Of a stretch of 64,000 nt of DNA, positions 1 to 12,930 are shown piece by piece; within the stretch, counting starts at the first letter, position 1, and each line of letters opens with the position of its first letter. Source of the stretch: Epiperipatus broadwayi. Taxonomy: Eukaryota; Onychophora; Udeonychophora; Euonychophora; Peripatidae. Location of the stretch: NCBI GenBank assembly GCA_028023455.1, contig JAQFVV010000013.1, positions 4,404,001 through 4,468,000 on the forward strand. Reading direction: 5' to 3'. Under the pieces are notes generated by a model. That model made no database searches and was not told the origin of the DNA. It saw nothing but the letters and a program-made list of their open reading frames with translations. The translations under genes and the position numbers were made by a program.

Positions 1-1300
1 TATTATTTTTTAATTGACCCTTATAATTTATGATCAGATGTGTTAAAGCCTAGATTAACATCATATATTTTAAGACATCATTATAAACGATTTTTAAGAA
101 CGAAGGACAAAATCTATCATTGTATAGTGTGAAAATTCCTATGACTGGCAATCTTTATATGCTACTTTGAGTTTAAAATCATCTTAAAACATGGAACAAT
201 TTAATTTGTTATATAGTCTTTTGCATATATATTTAATCAATCAAATCAGTTCATAATAATTTCTGATTTGAACTCTGTCAGTTCGTAAGGCATCAGTCAG
301 TGCAAAAAATATCAGACCAACGTTTATCATTACACATGCATACCTCAGAGAACTTTCAATCATCAGATAAATCAGAGAATTTAAACGCCTGAATCTCTCC
401 ATCAGAAAATATAACCTGATACTTTATTTAAATATTGTGATTATGATTCTAAAGCTTAAACATATTTACAATCAAATATATATACAGTATAGTATTAAAT
501 CTTTTATTAAAATTCTACAAACATTTCCCATGAGTGCAGACTGTTTATTAAAATAACACTTTAAAGTATGTGGGTGTATATCCATATATGTAATAATTAA
601 TTACTGCACTGGAGAAAAATATGTAATCAATCAAATTAATTTAGAACACCGTCTGAGTTATGTTTATTATGAAGTGCGTGTGAGCCATGTTTATGTTGGT
701 TTTCCACATTGTTTACATCACATATAAACTCACCACCCAAGTAGCAATGGATACATTGTACATCATGATTTTTATTAAAAACCTCTGTGGGTTTTAGAAA
801 TATAAATTACAAATTTTATAATAATTATGAGGTAGAATTGACTTACATACTGAAATTTTTATTATTATTTGTAATTACTGAAAAATATACAAAACTTATA
901 AAAAGTTTACATATTAAGCATAAAATAATGAAATTTTTTAATGACTTGAATAGGTTTTAAAACAACATTTCACATTATTTTATGTAATATTTTATATCCA
1001 AGACCCCTGACTTTCTAGCTCTACAAGTTTGACACTAATCAATAACTATTTATTTAATGATGCCAGTTATGAGCAACTGTAACTGTCATTGACCAATAAC
1101 AAAAGATTTGTGCATGCTAAAATAACTTCTCTAACTTTTAATATGCATTTAACAGCACCAAACATCTCAATATTACCTACTCTTGAACTGTCTATATAAT
1201 CATTTATGAGTATCTGATATTGATGATGATGACATGAGATGAGATGATAATGATTCATGAGAACTTTTTCATCAGATTAGTTTTTAAATATTATATATAG
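1..1300. other. AT-rich intergenic DNA, nothing recognised
   Basis: Unique-looking AT-rich sequence with no open frame that resembles a protein family and no paired repeats that I could find. Confidence 0.5.
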
Positions 1301-1310
1301 AGCTGGCAAA

Positions 1311-1753
1311 TAACATTTGTAATACAAGCTTGTTAAATTAGGTCATGTGACTTATGACTTGATTTTATTGTCATTTTATTTTTTGCTGTTAAGACTTTGG
1401 CAATTTTATATTGTTAAAAATTATTAAAATATGGAGTATCTGAACTTGGTTCAGTTCCATATGGCTTTTTAAGTTAGATAGCTGCATTGGAAGACATATG
1501 AATGCCTAAAAATTTCAGATTTTCTATTTACTATTTATCCATTGGATAAAGTGCTGAGCTTGTCCTGATATTTTTAATCTAATATTTGAATATCCTAGCA
1601 CCTCACTGAGGATGCCAGTAGCAAAAACTAGTCTGGGGTTGGGGATATTCTGCAAAGATTGTTAAGAGCTTATTTGCGAGCTCTATATATAACATTTGTA
1701 ATACAAGCTTGTTAAATTAGGTCATGTGACACATGACTTGATTTCATTGTAAT
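1311..1753 (+). repeat. Dispersed repeat family A, copy 1, bounded by direct repeats
   Basis: A near-identical ~61-bp direct repeat starts at 1311 and again at 1690 (both begin TAACATTTGTAATACAAGCT), giving a 379-bp period. The stretch between them holds a hammerhead-like fold at 1588-1650. A segment at about 1436-1465 (GAACTTGGTTCAG then CCATATGG) matches the minus strand at 16500-16528 in copy 2, in the same order relative to the ribozyme. The layout resembles a decayed dimer of a retrozyme, or a Penelope-type pseudo-LTR. No reverse transcriptase is attached, so the parent element is not identified. Confidence 0.6.
1588..1650 (+). ncRNA. Hammerhead ribozyme-like fold, type I (family A1)
   Basis: The core CTGAGGA is at 1606-1612 (consensus CUGANGA). 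Stem II is TGC/GCA at 1613-1615 and 1621-1623 with a 5-nt loop. The second core box at 1624-1627 reads AAAA where GAAA is expected. Stem III is two pairs (1627-1632, 1628-1631) with loop TA, and the predicted cleavage is after C1633 of GTC. Inner stem I pairs 1600-1605 with 1634-1639 (one G-T). Outer stem I pairs GAATATCC at 1588-1595 with GGATATTC at 1643-1650. The G12 to A change probably makes this copy inactive. Fold drawn by hand. Confidence 0.65.
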
Positions 1754-1760
1754 TTTTAAA

Positions 1761-3270
1761 TATTGCTTTTGCTCAGTAAAAAGCAAACTTTTGCATAATA
1801 GATATACAGTAAACTTCTTTTAATCCTGTTGTCCTATTCAAGCTAATGGTTTGAGTTTTTTAAAAGCCCTAAACTTTTTCAATCCAAGTACAGTGCTTTT
1901 CTACCTACCGAGTTCTGATAGATTATCAGTAAGAAATGCAATCTAATTGCAAGCATTTTAAACCTTTTTAGACAAAGAATAGTATACACCAAAATAACAT
2001 GAATTTTTTAATTACTTTTGTTGTATACAATGTGAGTTTTCAAGTTGACAATGTAGTAAAATTAGGAAATTTATTGAGTTGAGTAAAATATTACCATATA
2101 ATATTTGTTTCTCTTTGTTGTTGTTACTATTAACATTCACATCAAACATTTTTTACTTGTACAGCATTTAATTTTTTTAAAAAGCATAAAATATTTTTGT
2201 TTTTTGATCAAAATCAAGTTGGAATAATTAGGCAATAACATAACCACAAACAATTGATAATGCTTGATCATTATTATCAGTAATTTTCTAACTACTTAAT
2301 TTAATTTATGCCAATTTTTTAATTTTTAAAGATGCATTTAAACTTTAATTAACCCTTGCATTCTTAAAAAATATGCTATCAATGGTTTTAGACTTTGCGA
2401 ATCGATTCTGTTACTAAAAAGAGATTGTGTAGCTCATGCCTCTATTTCTATGTTGTTCATAGATTATCTTTGTCATTGTGGTTAATTGGAATCTAGATGA
2501 TTAATAAAACACTACACTTTTATTTACATTACTAAACTTTCTGCAGTCACAACTTTAAAACCAACTGGTTATTATTAATCATTTATTAAAGATAATTTCT
2601 AGCCCAGATATAAACTTTAAACCTCAATTAAAATTAATATATCTATTTTTAATTGAATATTTATTACTTAATTACTGAAATTTATAGTATTTTAGATCAT
2701 ACTCTTAGATTGTAAAGGGATTGAGAAAATAGGCTATAATTTAGGACAAATGCATGAGATATTTAAATACTTATGAAAAATTGTCTATATTTTTTTAAAG
2801 TATAAATGCTAAGTTCTCTAACCAAAAGCAGGTTAGTTTAATGCATCAGTGCACATTCAATGGATATTTCATCCCATTACTAATAATTTACTATTTCTTG
2901 ATATTATTTTAAGATATTCTAGAATATTAACTCCTGCATTTTATACATACTATATTTTATGTTTCAAAGGTCTACTGATACAGATTTGAATGTTTTTTTT
3001 TTTTTGTGGCTAGGATTATATTTTGCTTAGAATTTAAAAAATATTTTTATTTGAGTATGGAAAAAATTTTCAGCATGCTATACTGACTTCTACTTTGGTT
3101 CTGCTGTGTACTGACACCATGAGTACTGAACTCATAGTAAAGATAAACAGACAAGTAGAAATATATATTATACAAACAAATTGGACTAATTAATGCTTAT
3201 TTGTCCAGCAAGATAACAATATAAAAAGTAATATGAAAAATAGCACTTACTTATTCATGGTCATGGATGC
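1761..3270. other. AT-rich intergenic DNA, nothing recognised
   Basis: No coding signal or repeat pair seen, only short A/T runs. Confidence 0.5.
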
Positions 3271-3274
3271 TTAC

Positions 3275-3455
<181 letters not shown>

Positions 3456-6399
3456 ATTGCCGAGTCCATGTGTGTTGATGCATTAGGCATAATCTACTTT
3501 TTTTATTTTTTAAATAGCTCTTCTATGTTTCACATGCCTTGTTATAAGCATTTGTTAGTATATGTATATGTTTCTGTGTGTGTTGAGTAGGGGTTATTGC
3601 CACAATACGTTTATGAATTTGTTATGCAAGCTTCAACAATCCTGAGGGAGGTGGATGATTTTTCACTATTAATGTTAAATGACAAGATATTAATGTAAGC
3701 TAAATATTGCTGTATTGGGTTAAAGGTCATTGAAAGAATCTTATTCCACATAATATAAGTCTCTGAAAAAATAAATTCGGGTGTTAGGGAGGGGACCTGA
3801 AATCAAAGTGCCATTAGCAATTAAAATCAACAATGAAACATTTACTGGAAATAATATGATCTTACCAATTCTTAACTATTTTAAAGATAAGCTGGGACCA
3901 GGGAAATTGATACAATACCAGCCAAATGTATTTGGAATAGCAGAGATTGAATCACCATATGCAATAGATGATTTTATAATGAAAATGAATGAAATGTGCA
4001 ACAACTGTCACCCAGGAAGCCCTGGAATTTTAAAACACCTTGACAAGCTGACTAGCAAATGCTTGTGCTAGCTGGCAAATTATTTATCATGGGGAATAAT
4101 AACAATGGAGGGAGTTAATACGATCACAATAGTGCCATTTAATAAAAATAAAAAGCCCACCCCTTTGTTATCAGAGATAAGGTCAGTATCAATGGATCCA
4201 TTGCCCATAAAGATTTTAGAAAAAGTAATTAAAGATAAAATAGAACCATTTATTTTGCCGATGATTTCTCCAGCTCAATTTGCAAAAAAACATTCATTTA
4301 CCACACAAGCTGCTATGTTATCTAAGGCTATTTTGACATCGGTTAGAGAAAAGAAAAGATATGGCCCGATTGTTGTACAGCTGGATATTGCTTTGGCTTT
4401 TGACAATGTTGATATATCTATACTGTTGAGTTTATTGAATGACACTGAAATGCCAAAATCACATATATATGTTATAGCAAATTTACTCTTAAATCGTGAG
4501 CTTCACATTACCCTAAATGGCAGAAATTCGCCAGCTTTCACACCAACTAAATCACTTTCACAAGGGTCCCCACTTAGTGCCATCTTATTCATTTTATATA
4601 TAAATCCCCTTCTTGTTCGACTACAACAGGCATTTGAGGGAATGGAGATCCCAGGAACAGGTCAAAAATTGACCTGCATTGCATACATGGATGATATTAC
4701 AGTTTTCCTGACATCAAAAAAGCAGATACCAAAACTACAGATGATTTTAGAAGAATACTCAAAGGAATTTAAACTAGGTTTCAATCCAGAAAAAACAGCA
4801 GCATGGACCATATTCACAGGAAGGCCATGTACATCCATTTTCCAGGCAAAGCCAGGCTCATTCCTTGGGTTTCCATTCCATCTGGGGACTACTGGCATGA
4901 GATGTCATTTGCAGAACAAATTGAAAAATGAAATCCAGCAAATAGCAGACTCTCTAGCCAATACCTATATGTCAGTATATTCTAAGATTCAATTAATTAA
5001 CAGTTTGATGATGACTAAGATAGTTTACTTTATGCCAGTGGTTGCTTTTTCAAAGGCTTTTATCTCTAAAATTAAGACCATTTGCAATCAGCTACTATGG
5101 TCAAGGAAAGTCATGGCAATATCAATGGTAAAACTATGTCAACCACTGAATAAAAATGGTTTGGGGTTACATGATATTGGTATTTTTGACAAACAGAGAA
5201 TGAGGAACAATATAATTGATATTGTTAAACAATTTCCAAAAATTAAGCAGCTCATAGAAGTCATTCCAACTGATAAACCACCACCAAAAAATTACCATAT
5301 TTTGAACAATTAATATATCATTGTAAAACAGAATCAAAAATCCCAGAGCAATTTATTAATAAGTACAAATACTGGGAAATTTATGATCTAATGAATGAAG
5401 ATAATAACACAATTGCTTTGGAACCGATACTGGGAATTAATAATAAACAACTGGTTAAAAGGTATAAATGATGGGCCTTAGAACCAAAGTTTTTCAATTT
5501 TCTGATAAAACTTAACTTATCTGCATTACCTACCACATATTTTCTTTGCCATAAAAGATTGTATACGTCAATTGATCCCTTTTGTGGGTTATGCCATCAA
5601 GCTGAGGAAACCCTATCACATCTGATATATCACTGTGAGGGACTTAGGCAGATTAGAAATCTGATAACAAGCAATTACAGGAAGTCTAATGTAACATTGC
5701 ATCAATTAATTTCTGCATTTAGAGAGGGATTAACACCAAGTATCGGGGCAGTAACCTTTGTGCTATATGCATACTGGTGTACTAGATGCACCTTTCTAAT
5801 TGGTAACAATTCTAGAAGGCATCCAGCTACTTTTTCAAATAAACTTGAAATGATACAGAAAAGGGATAAGACACTCGCCAGACCTGATATTTATGCAGCA
5901 ACCTGGTCATTACTTAAGATGAGATCATTGTTATAGTGTCAAAAATGATAAAACTCTTAGAAACCGGTAGTGTTTTTTTTTTGTTTTTTGTTTTAGGACA
6001 ACACTAGTTTGAACATTGTAATTTGAGAAAATTAAACATTATAGATGGATGTTGCTTTGTTAAATGTACAATATTCATTTTTGTTGATGGCTTACTCAAT
6101 TTATCTACTAGAGAATTATGCTTTACAAAAACAAATGGCATCCAGACCCACACTACCTTAATTGAATGAGGATATAATCATTTTGTAGTATCATTCAAAA
6201 CAATTGAGATTGAATCCAACACTGGAATCATTTCATTCAAGTGCCATCCCTTTCTAATCCATTAATGGACAATTGAATTAAGTGGAGAACTGTACTTGTA
6301 ATAACAATTGTAACATTTATTTCTTGTTGTACTCTTTTTTTCTTGTTCTTTTTACTGAAGTAACCATTTTATTAAGTACAAATAAAGTTTGCTTTGAAA

Positions 6400-6435
<36 letters not shown>

Positions 6436-6465
6436 AATAATACATAATAATAATAATAATAATAG
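3456..6465 (+). mobile_element. 5'-truncated non-LTR retrotransposon (LINE)
   Basis: The segment contains a reverse transcriptase with a C-terminal Cys/His motif, a ~460-bp 3' untranslated part and a simple-repeat tail of ATC and AAT units at 6400-6465. No endonuclease is present upstream, so the 5' end is truncated. Both flanks are TAA-type microsatellite on the same strand. This fits target preference for TAA repeats, as known for Dong (R4 clade), but it also fits microsatellite seeding by the 3' tail. The clade is not settled: the C-terminal region also recalls L1/Tx1 elements. Confidence 0.8.
3781..5936 (+). pseudogene. LINE ORF2 fragment: reverse transcriptase and C-terminal zinc motif
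   Basis: The reverse transcriptase copies element RNA at the target site. One reading frame runs 3774-5313 with a single TAG at 4069-4071. The frame then shifts near 5300 and continues to 5936, with a TGA at 5469-5471. Visible motifs are palm box A (VQLDIALAF), the SQGSPLSAILF box, and the catalytic YMDD box at about 4684-4695. A later GLGLHDI segment is typical of L1-like thumb regions. A CxxC...HxxxxC motif (CGLC ... HLIYHC) lies at about 5580-5637. Two stops and one frameshift over 2.1 kb make it a fairly young but dead copy. Apurinic endonuclease and ORF1 are absent. The apparent start at 3781 is a GTG and has no meaning as a start codon, since the frame simply opens after a TAA at 3772. 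Confidence 0.85.
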
Positions 6466-6816
6466 GAAGAAGAAGAAGAAGAAGAAGAAGAAGAAGAAGA
6501 AGAAGAAGAAGAAGAAGAAGAAGAAGAAGAAGAAGAAGAAGAAGAAGAAGAAGAAGAAGAAGAAGAAGAAGAAGAAGAAGAAGAAGAAGAAGAAGAAGAA
6601 GAAGAAGAAGAAGAAGAAGAAGAAGAAGAAGAAGAAGAAGAAGAAGAAGAAGAAGAAGAAGAAGAAGAAGAAGAAGAAGAAGAAGAAGAAGAAGAAGAAG
6701 AAGAAGAAGAAGAAGAAGAAGAAGAAGAAGAAGAAGAAGAAGAAGAAGAAGAAGAAGAAGAAGAAGAAGAAGAAGAAGAAGAAGAAGAAGAAAGAAAGAA
6801 AGAAAGAAGAAAGAAG
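6400..6816 (+). repeat. Compound microsatellite (ATC)n-(AAT)n-(GAA)n-(GAAA)n
   Basis: About 12 ATC units (6400-6436) and short AAT units (to 6465) are followed by nearly pure GAA from 6466 to 6792, about 109 triplets, then GAAA units to 6816. The minus-strand poly-Phe frame is a repeat artefact. Long GAA/TTC tracts are known to form triplex DNA and to expand. Confidence 0.97.
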
Positions 6817-9290
6817 GTTGATATGGCCTCTAAAAGTTTCTAGGTACACTTTAGAACTTTCATTGGTGGAAATTTACTGGGTAGTCTGTTGTTCTTTTGT
6901 ATACTCAAACTTCAGCCTAGTTTCCATATACCTTGTCTTCTTAAATTGTGCTTTTATCCTGTTCCAGATCAGACAGCAATCCTATAATCTTTTAATCACC
7001 TTCACATACAATAGAAATTTCTAGATTCAGATTATCAATCTGATGACATTTCCCTTTCTGGAGCAACAACAATTCTTTAATTTTAATCAGCTTACTTGAT
7101 CTCTAAATATTTATTTTTTATTATTGAATCATATTTTTTTTTAGTATTGAAAATATCTAAGCATAAACTTACCTGAAATATTTTACTTAACCAATAAAAT
7201 ATATAACTTTTCGTTTACATTATTTAACTCACATAATATTATTTAGTTCGCTCGCAATATTCTTTATTTATTTCTAAACATAGCAGGTTCTTTTTAAATG
7301 CTATAATTAAAGCTAAACTCTTATGTTTCTTATGAACTTATGATTTATGATCAAATAACAGCATAGCTCTTGGATGTAGTCATTATTACACTTCTCTATT
7401 TTAATTATTCAACTTTATTATTTAGTATACTTCTATGTTTTTTAGTTCTTCATATCTGTATGCACATTTTGTATATAATGTAAATGTGATTACATATATG
7501 CTAGGAAATTGCTCTTTTTTAAAAGTATTTTAAATTCTTTTAAGACAGTTTGCTTTCTTTTGTAACTGAATTATAACTAATAATTATTATTTTACTAAAT
7601 GTTAATCAGAAAGATTTATTCCCTATTATTTAATAATCAAACAAAGTCATTTTTGTGCTAAGAAAAATAAGATAAACCGTCTTTCAATAAAGCAAATGAT
7701 TTTAATTCTAAATCGTGTAATTTTAGGAAGGTTGTTAATAAATCAGTTGCCTGGCATTTACTAAATTGACACCATAAAAAGCAAGATTTCTTTCTTATAA
7801 TATCTGATTACAAATTTGGATAGCAGGGCAATAAATGGCCATTCGTTGCAAAGAATATTAACTGCTTAGCAGAAAATTGTATTTATTTTTAACAACATTT
7901 AACTTTATATGATAAAAAACAAACAAACTGTAGAATGCTATAGTTGAAAGATATTAAATGAAGTAATTGAAGAATCTTCATAATAAAGGCACTCTTTATC
8001 AGATTGTGGGCAAGATTATCTCATTATTTGTTTATGGTTTCCTTATACCCTCCCTTTGATCTCCAATCCAGTTTTGCTGAAATTGCTTTCTTAATTATTT
8101 GGAGCATTTAAAATATGACAGTTAGATGTTTGTGAATAAATTATAATTTTATAAACTTATATACAAACATGAGTATAAATTATGTGCGTATATATATTTT
8201 ATTGGTGATGGGCTTAATTAAAAATAGTTTATATTTATATATAAACTGTTTTCTTACTACTATAAAAACTGAAAGAAATCTCAATGTTGTTTGTGAAACC
8301 ATTTTCCAATCTTTTTCTGGAGAATACATCTTCAAATAAATTAATCCTGAGATGAATAAGAATAAAGATAAATATTATTTCCATTAAAAACCCACGCGTT
8401 ATACAAATAAGTCTTGGGAATTTTGTTCTTCTATTAACAAAGACTTCTAATTGTAAGATTTTATTAGTAATTATTTATTATTTTCTTATTAATTCTGTAA
8501 CGGAAGTGACAGCCTGAATACAGTTCCAGTATTAATTATTTGTATTAAAATTTATTTCTTTATTTTTATATCTGGGGATTAATTCTTTAACTCCTGAATC
8601 TAGCACATTTATTACTGAGCCAAATTGCTTGGGATTACAAATAAATAAAACAGCTATAGGTTCCTTCTTGTGTTTTATACGCTTATAACAATTCATTGAT
8701 ATACATTAAAACAAAATTGATTTAGTAAAAGATTGTTGTTCACTCATATTTTTTTAGATGTGATCAATAGTAGCTTTGAGATATGTTTTAAGCTTGAAAA
8801 ATGTTACTACTAAGCCAGATTATGTTTGTTATCCTAAACATTCACATTAATTATTTTTAAATCTATCCCCTAGTTGTAAAGAAAACGAAAGCTGATCACT
8901 GAGCTAATTGTTCATTTTCCAAAAATAAGTAGCAAGAATGTGATTAACTCTATTTAGAATCTTTATTGTATTAATATATTAATGAATACTCATGTATGGC
9001 ATTCTTTAAGAAAAATATGCAGCAATAAACAAATGTGTACATATATTAATTCTAATATTCTCACGGATAAAAGATAAATTGATAATATTATATATATGCA
9101 GTATATGTAAATGTATCGTGTACATATATGGGCATCGTCATTTTAATCACTTTTAATTCATTGCAATTAAATCTATGAAGAACAGAAAATTTCCAGAAAA
9201 TGATTTAATTATTATGGTATTTTTAAAAGAGCAACTGAAAAAAAAAGTTGAAAAAAGTTTGGCTAACTATATACCAAATATCTAAACATA
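6817..9290. other. AT-rich intergenic DNA, nothing recognised
   Basis: I saw no coding frame with a recognisable motif and no long repeat. A short palindrome (TATATTTATATATAAA) lies near 8230. Confidence 0.45.
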
Positions 9291-9301
9291 CAGATAGAAT
9301 A

Positions 9302-9560
9302 CTATTTCTCCAATTCATAATTTTTCATTTCCATACATTCTAATAAACATTCTTATCTTATCCATTCATCTTACATGAATCCTTTTTCTAAATTTCCACT
9401 AACACCTTGAAATCCACTTTAACGTCTCAGTTATCATATACTACTTTCCAATTTATAATTTCTCATCTCCACATATTCTAAAGAACTTTCTTATCTTACC
9501 CATTCATCTTACATGAATCCTTTTTCTAAATTTCTACTAAAACCTTGAGATCTCAATTAT
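9302..9560. repeat. Two tandem copies of a ~139-bp unit
   Basis: The unit starting at 9302 is repeated from 9441 at roughly 85-90% identity. Both contain CTTATCTT, CCATTCATCTTACATGAATC and TTTTTCTAAATTTC in order. This is a local duplication of unknown origin, just downstream (minus strand) of the decayed reverse transcriptase. Confidence 0.8.
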
Positions 9561-10190
9561 CTGTACAATGTCACATTTTTAATGATATATCAGTTCAACC
9601 TCATTTTAGCCATCACATGTCAATAATATTTGTTTGTTCTCTCATTCACTTCACTTTTGATGCCTTCTTGTTAATCTAACATTTATATTTTTATATTCTT
9701 GTGCATTATTAGATTCTATGTAGCATGTTTATTATGTCCAAGCTTCAGATTCATAAGTAACTACCAATAAAACATTCAATAAAACTTTCATTTTTAACAC
9801 ATAACCATACTTCATTTTAATATTGTGAGCCATTATGTTTTTTTTTATATATAAATAATTTGATAAAGATATTTATCATATTCTTTTAACTTATTGTGGT
9901 CAATCTTTATTTTATCATCTTTTAAAAAAACATTAATATTATTTTTAAACATTCATCATTAATCTCATTTTTTTTGTTTTTATCTGATAGCTCCTGAAAA
10001 AACTTCTTGAAGCTTTGAAGCATTACTTTAAAAAAAGATTTATTATCTGTGAGATAACTTAAATAATCTCCATTTATTTATATTCTCTTAGCTTCCCATT
10101 TTAATTCATAACAGATTTTGTATAAAACTAAATTACCATGTAAACATTTTCATCATTATAATTTTTTTTTATTATAACTACAAAGTCTAC

Positions 10191-11520
10191 TCATATGTTT
10201 ACATTTAATAAACGAGCTTCAGTACTCTTTTGATAATATTCTGGGTTTAAAATCAAAGGTTTAATTATTGTAGAAATACTTATAAAATTAATTGCTTTTT
10301 TATAATCTATAAACCCAATGTAAAGTGACATCTTATTTTCATTGGTTCTTTTTATACCTTTCACAATACTTGAATATGATTTCTGTACTATATTCATTTT
10401 AAATTTAATTATGTTTTTTTTTAGTTATTGTTGCTAGTTTGTTTTCTTACAATCAATGTTTTCTGCAGATAATTTGTAAAATTCTTATATAAATCTGAAA
10501 GAAGATGAATAGATCTGTAATTTCTATTATCATTTTTAAAATCTTTAAATACAGATAAATTATCATTTAAATCATTGTATAATCTACTAATCTGGGTTGT
10601 CTGTGTGTTGTTATTATTAACAGTTGTTTGTATTTGAAAAGGTTAAATAAAGTTTAATTTTTTCTAGACATCCATCATTTAATGAAAGATGATAAAAATA
10701 GTCCAACACAGTATCACATCTAAAATACTATCATCACAAATCTTCAGGAAAGAGGTAAAATATCAGATTTGTGGAATTTTTGGACTTCCAAAAATAAGTC
10801 TTTTAACCCTCATTGTAAACCTAAACTCTGTTATGATAAGAAAAAATCCCAAACAATTCAATGTAAAATTAGGCTTATTAATTTATAGATATTTTGTTAA
10901 TGTTTTCCCTCCTTCAATTTTATTTATAAATATGTATATAAAATAATTTATTTCTTGTAAAAAGATTAAGATCATCTCTAAAATTTTGTTTCTAAAATAA
11001 CGTTTCTCAATAATAGATATTTAGATTAATAAAATTCTACCTGTTTTGATATTACTATTGCATGCTCTCATAAGTACATAGACCATTTTGTTTTTCTAAT
11101 ATTTAGTATTATCCAATGCTTTATAAAAATTATAGGTCCATTTCATAACGACATCAATATTTTTAGTAATACTGTCAACATTTTGTATTACTAAAATAAC
11201 TTTATTTTCAATACCAAGATGCCATTTTATATTTTGGGAACTTTTTTTTCTATAGTTTTCTTGTCATTGTGGCATTTTATATACTTAGGTTACCATTAAT
11301 TCTTTACATAATTTTAAATATTCCTTTTAACTTATTAATTTAAAATTATTTTTATATTACTTTTTTTTTATTTATATTGTTTCAGTAAAATAATTTAATG
11401 GTCATTTGCTTTTTTTTGTTATTATTATCTGAATAGCTAGCTATTCTTAGTATAAAGTATGTTATCTTCTTATCAATCTCATTTAAGTTTGGACCATCTT
11501 CAAAATCTGTTAATATTTTT
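10191..11520 (-). pseudogene. Decayed LINE reverse transcriptase (RTE-like)
   Basis: Read on the minus strand, the pieces fall in reverse-transcriptase order across several frames. A segment resembling the start of the domain (DFEDGPNLNEIDKKI) lies at about 11470-11515. A NYRSIHLLSDLYKNF box, matching the usual NYRPIxLLSxxYKxF, lies at about 10465-10540. The palm A box appears as LYIGFIDYKKAINFIS at about 10270-10330, where families of this type have FIDYEKAFDSI. The catalytic Asp of that box is retained but the second Asp is Asn. Many stops and indels separate the pieces, and no YADD box could be placed. The clade is inferred from the FIDYxKA wording only. Confidence 0.6.
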
Positions 11521-12717
11521 CAATGATTTATAAATTTTAGTTTAAATTCACTGGAAAGTTTTGAAAGGTAAGAAATACCAATTGCTGATACTCTTCTCTT
11601 TAATAATGTTCATTTTTCTAGTTTTACAGTAGTGTTTTGTTTTACATCTTCTTAATTGTCAATTAGTTGACTAGCATCAATGCAATACAATTTTGAAATA
11701 TGTATTCTCAGGTAATTAAAATGTAACCTAACTCTACTATTCTTTTCACTTGGATGCTCTATATTCACTTCCATTTTGAATTTTTTTTTTGAAAATTTTT
11801 TTTTTGGCACAATCCTTCCACCTCCTCACCCATAAATTTTATATGGTTAGTTTATTCTTATTTCTATTAAATATCTGAACTTTCCCAAAATACTTTCATT
11901 TTTAACTTTTTTTAATCCTAGAATTAAAATTTCCATTGCATTTTAAACTATTCTTTGCTCTGTTTTAAAATATTTTACATTTTCATCAGAATAAAAATTT
12001 GTTTGAGATTAAATCTGAATAATCTGCATCTTGTATTAAAATACCAATAATTTCTATAGTATTATTATTTTATCTTTTCTAATGTACATATGTTTAAGAT
12101 GATATTCTCTTTTCAATTCAATTGTCTTTTACCTTATTAAGCTTCAAAAAAGTCAATTAATGTTTCCATTTAATATTTGAAAAATATTTCAGATTGTGTA
12201 ACTTTATTGTGCTTGAAAATAGTTTGTGGTTATATGTAAGCAAACAAAAGGACATTTTGATGTGAAAGTTATCATTAACTGAAATAAAAGCTTCTGACAT
12301 TTATCTAAGGCCTTAAAGAAATTGACAAATTAATCTACTAATGTCTACTCCATACATTCTTCTTTCATTTACCATAACCAAACATGAAGGAGCATTTCAC
12401 TAATATACATCAGCCAATATGGTATTCTATTGCTTCTTAATTATGAGTTTAGACCAAAAAAATACCTTGGTCTTTTTTCATAAATGTTTTCAAATTGTTA
12501 ACTGAAATGTTAAATAATTGTTTTGAGAATAGAATGTGTATATGTGAATGCTCATTTTTCTTTATACGTATATGATAATAGTAAACAAACATGAATTATG
12601 AACTTATTCTGGAGATAGTAAAATCATAGCTGAGGCAGTAGTTGGCAGTGTAAAGTAGAGAAGGTTTAGAATCATCAGATTATTGCATAGAGTATCATTC
12701 AATGATAAACACATATA

Positions 12718-12930
12718 TAGATGAATGGATGTTCAGATGGATGTAGAGATAAATTGATAGATAAATAAATAAATGAATGGATTAAAGGAAGAATGAATGA
12801 ATAGATAAATGAATAGTCATATGGATTTAGATAAATAAATGGTGTTGATGAGAGATATGGATAGAAAAATAGATAAATAAACAGATAAGTAGGTTATTGG
12901 ATGGGTAAATAGAAAGTTGGATAGACAGTT
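12718..12930 (+). repeat. Degenerate tetranucleotide repeat (GATA/AATG/GATG mix)
   Basis: About 210 bp of mixed GATA, AAAT, AATG and GGAT words with interruptions. It is an old, decayed microsatellite. Confidence 0.85.

Noticed and set aside
6352-6849. 165-codon poly-Phe/poly-Met frame on the minus strand
   Set aside because: Reading of the GAA and ATC microsatellite.
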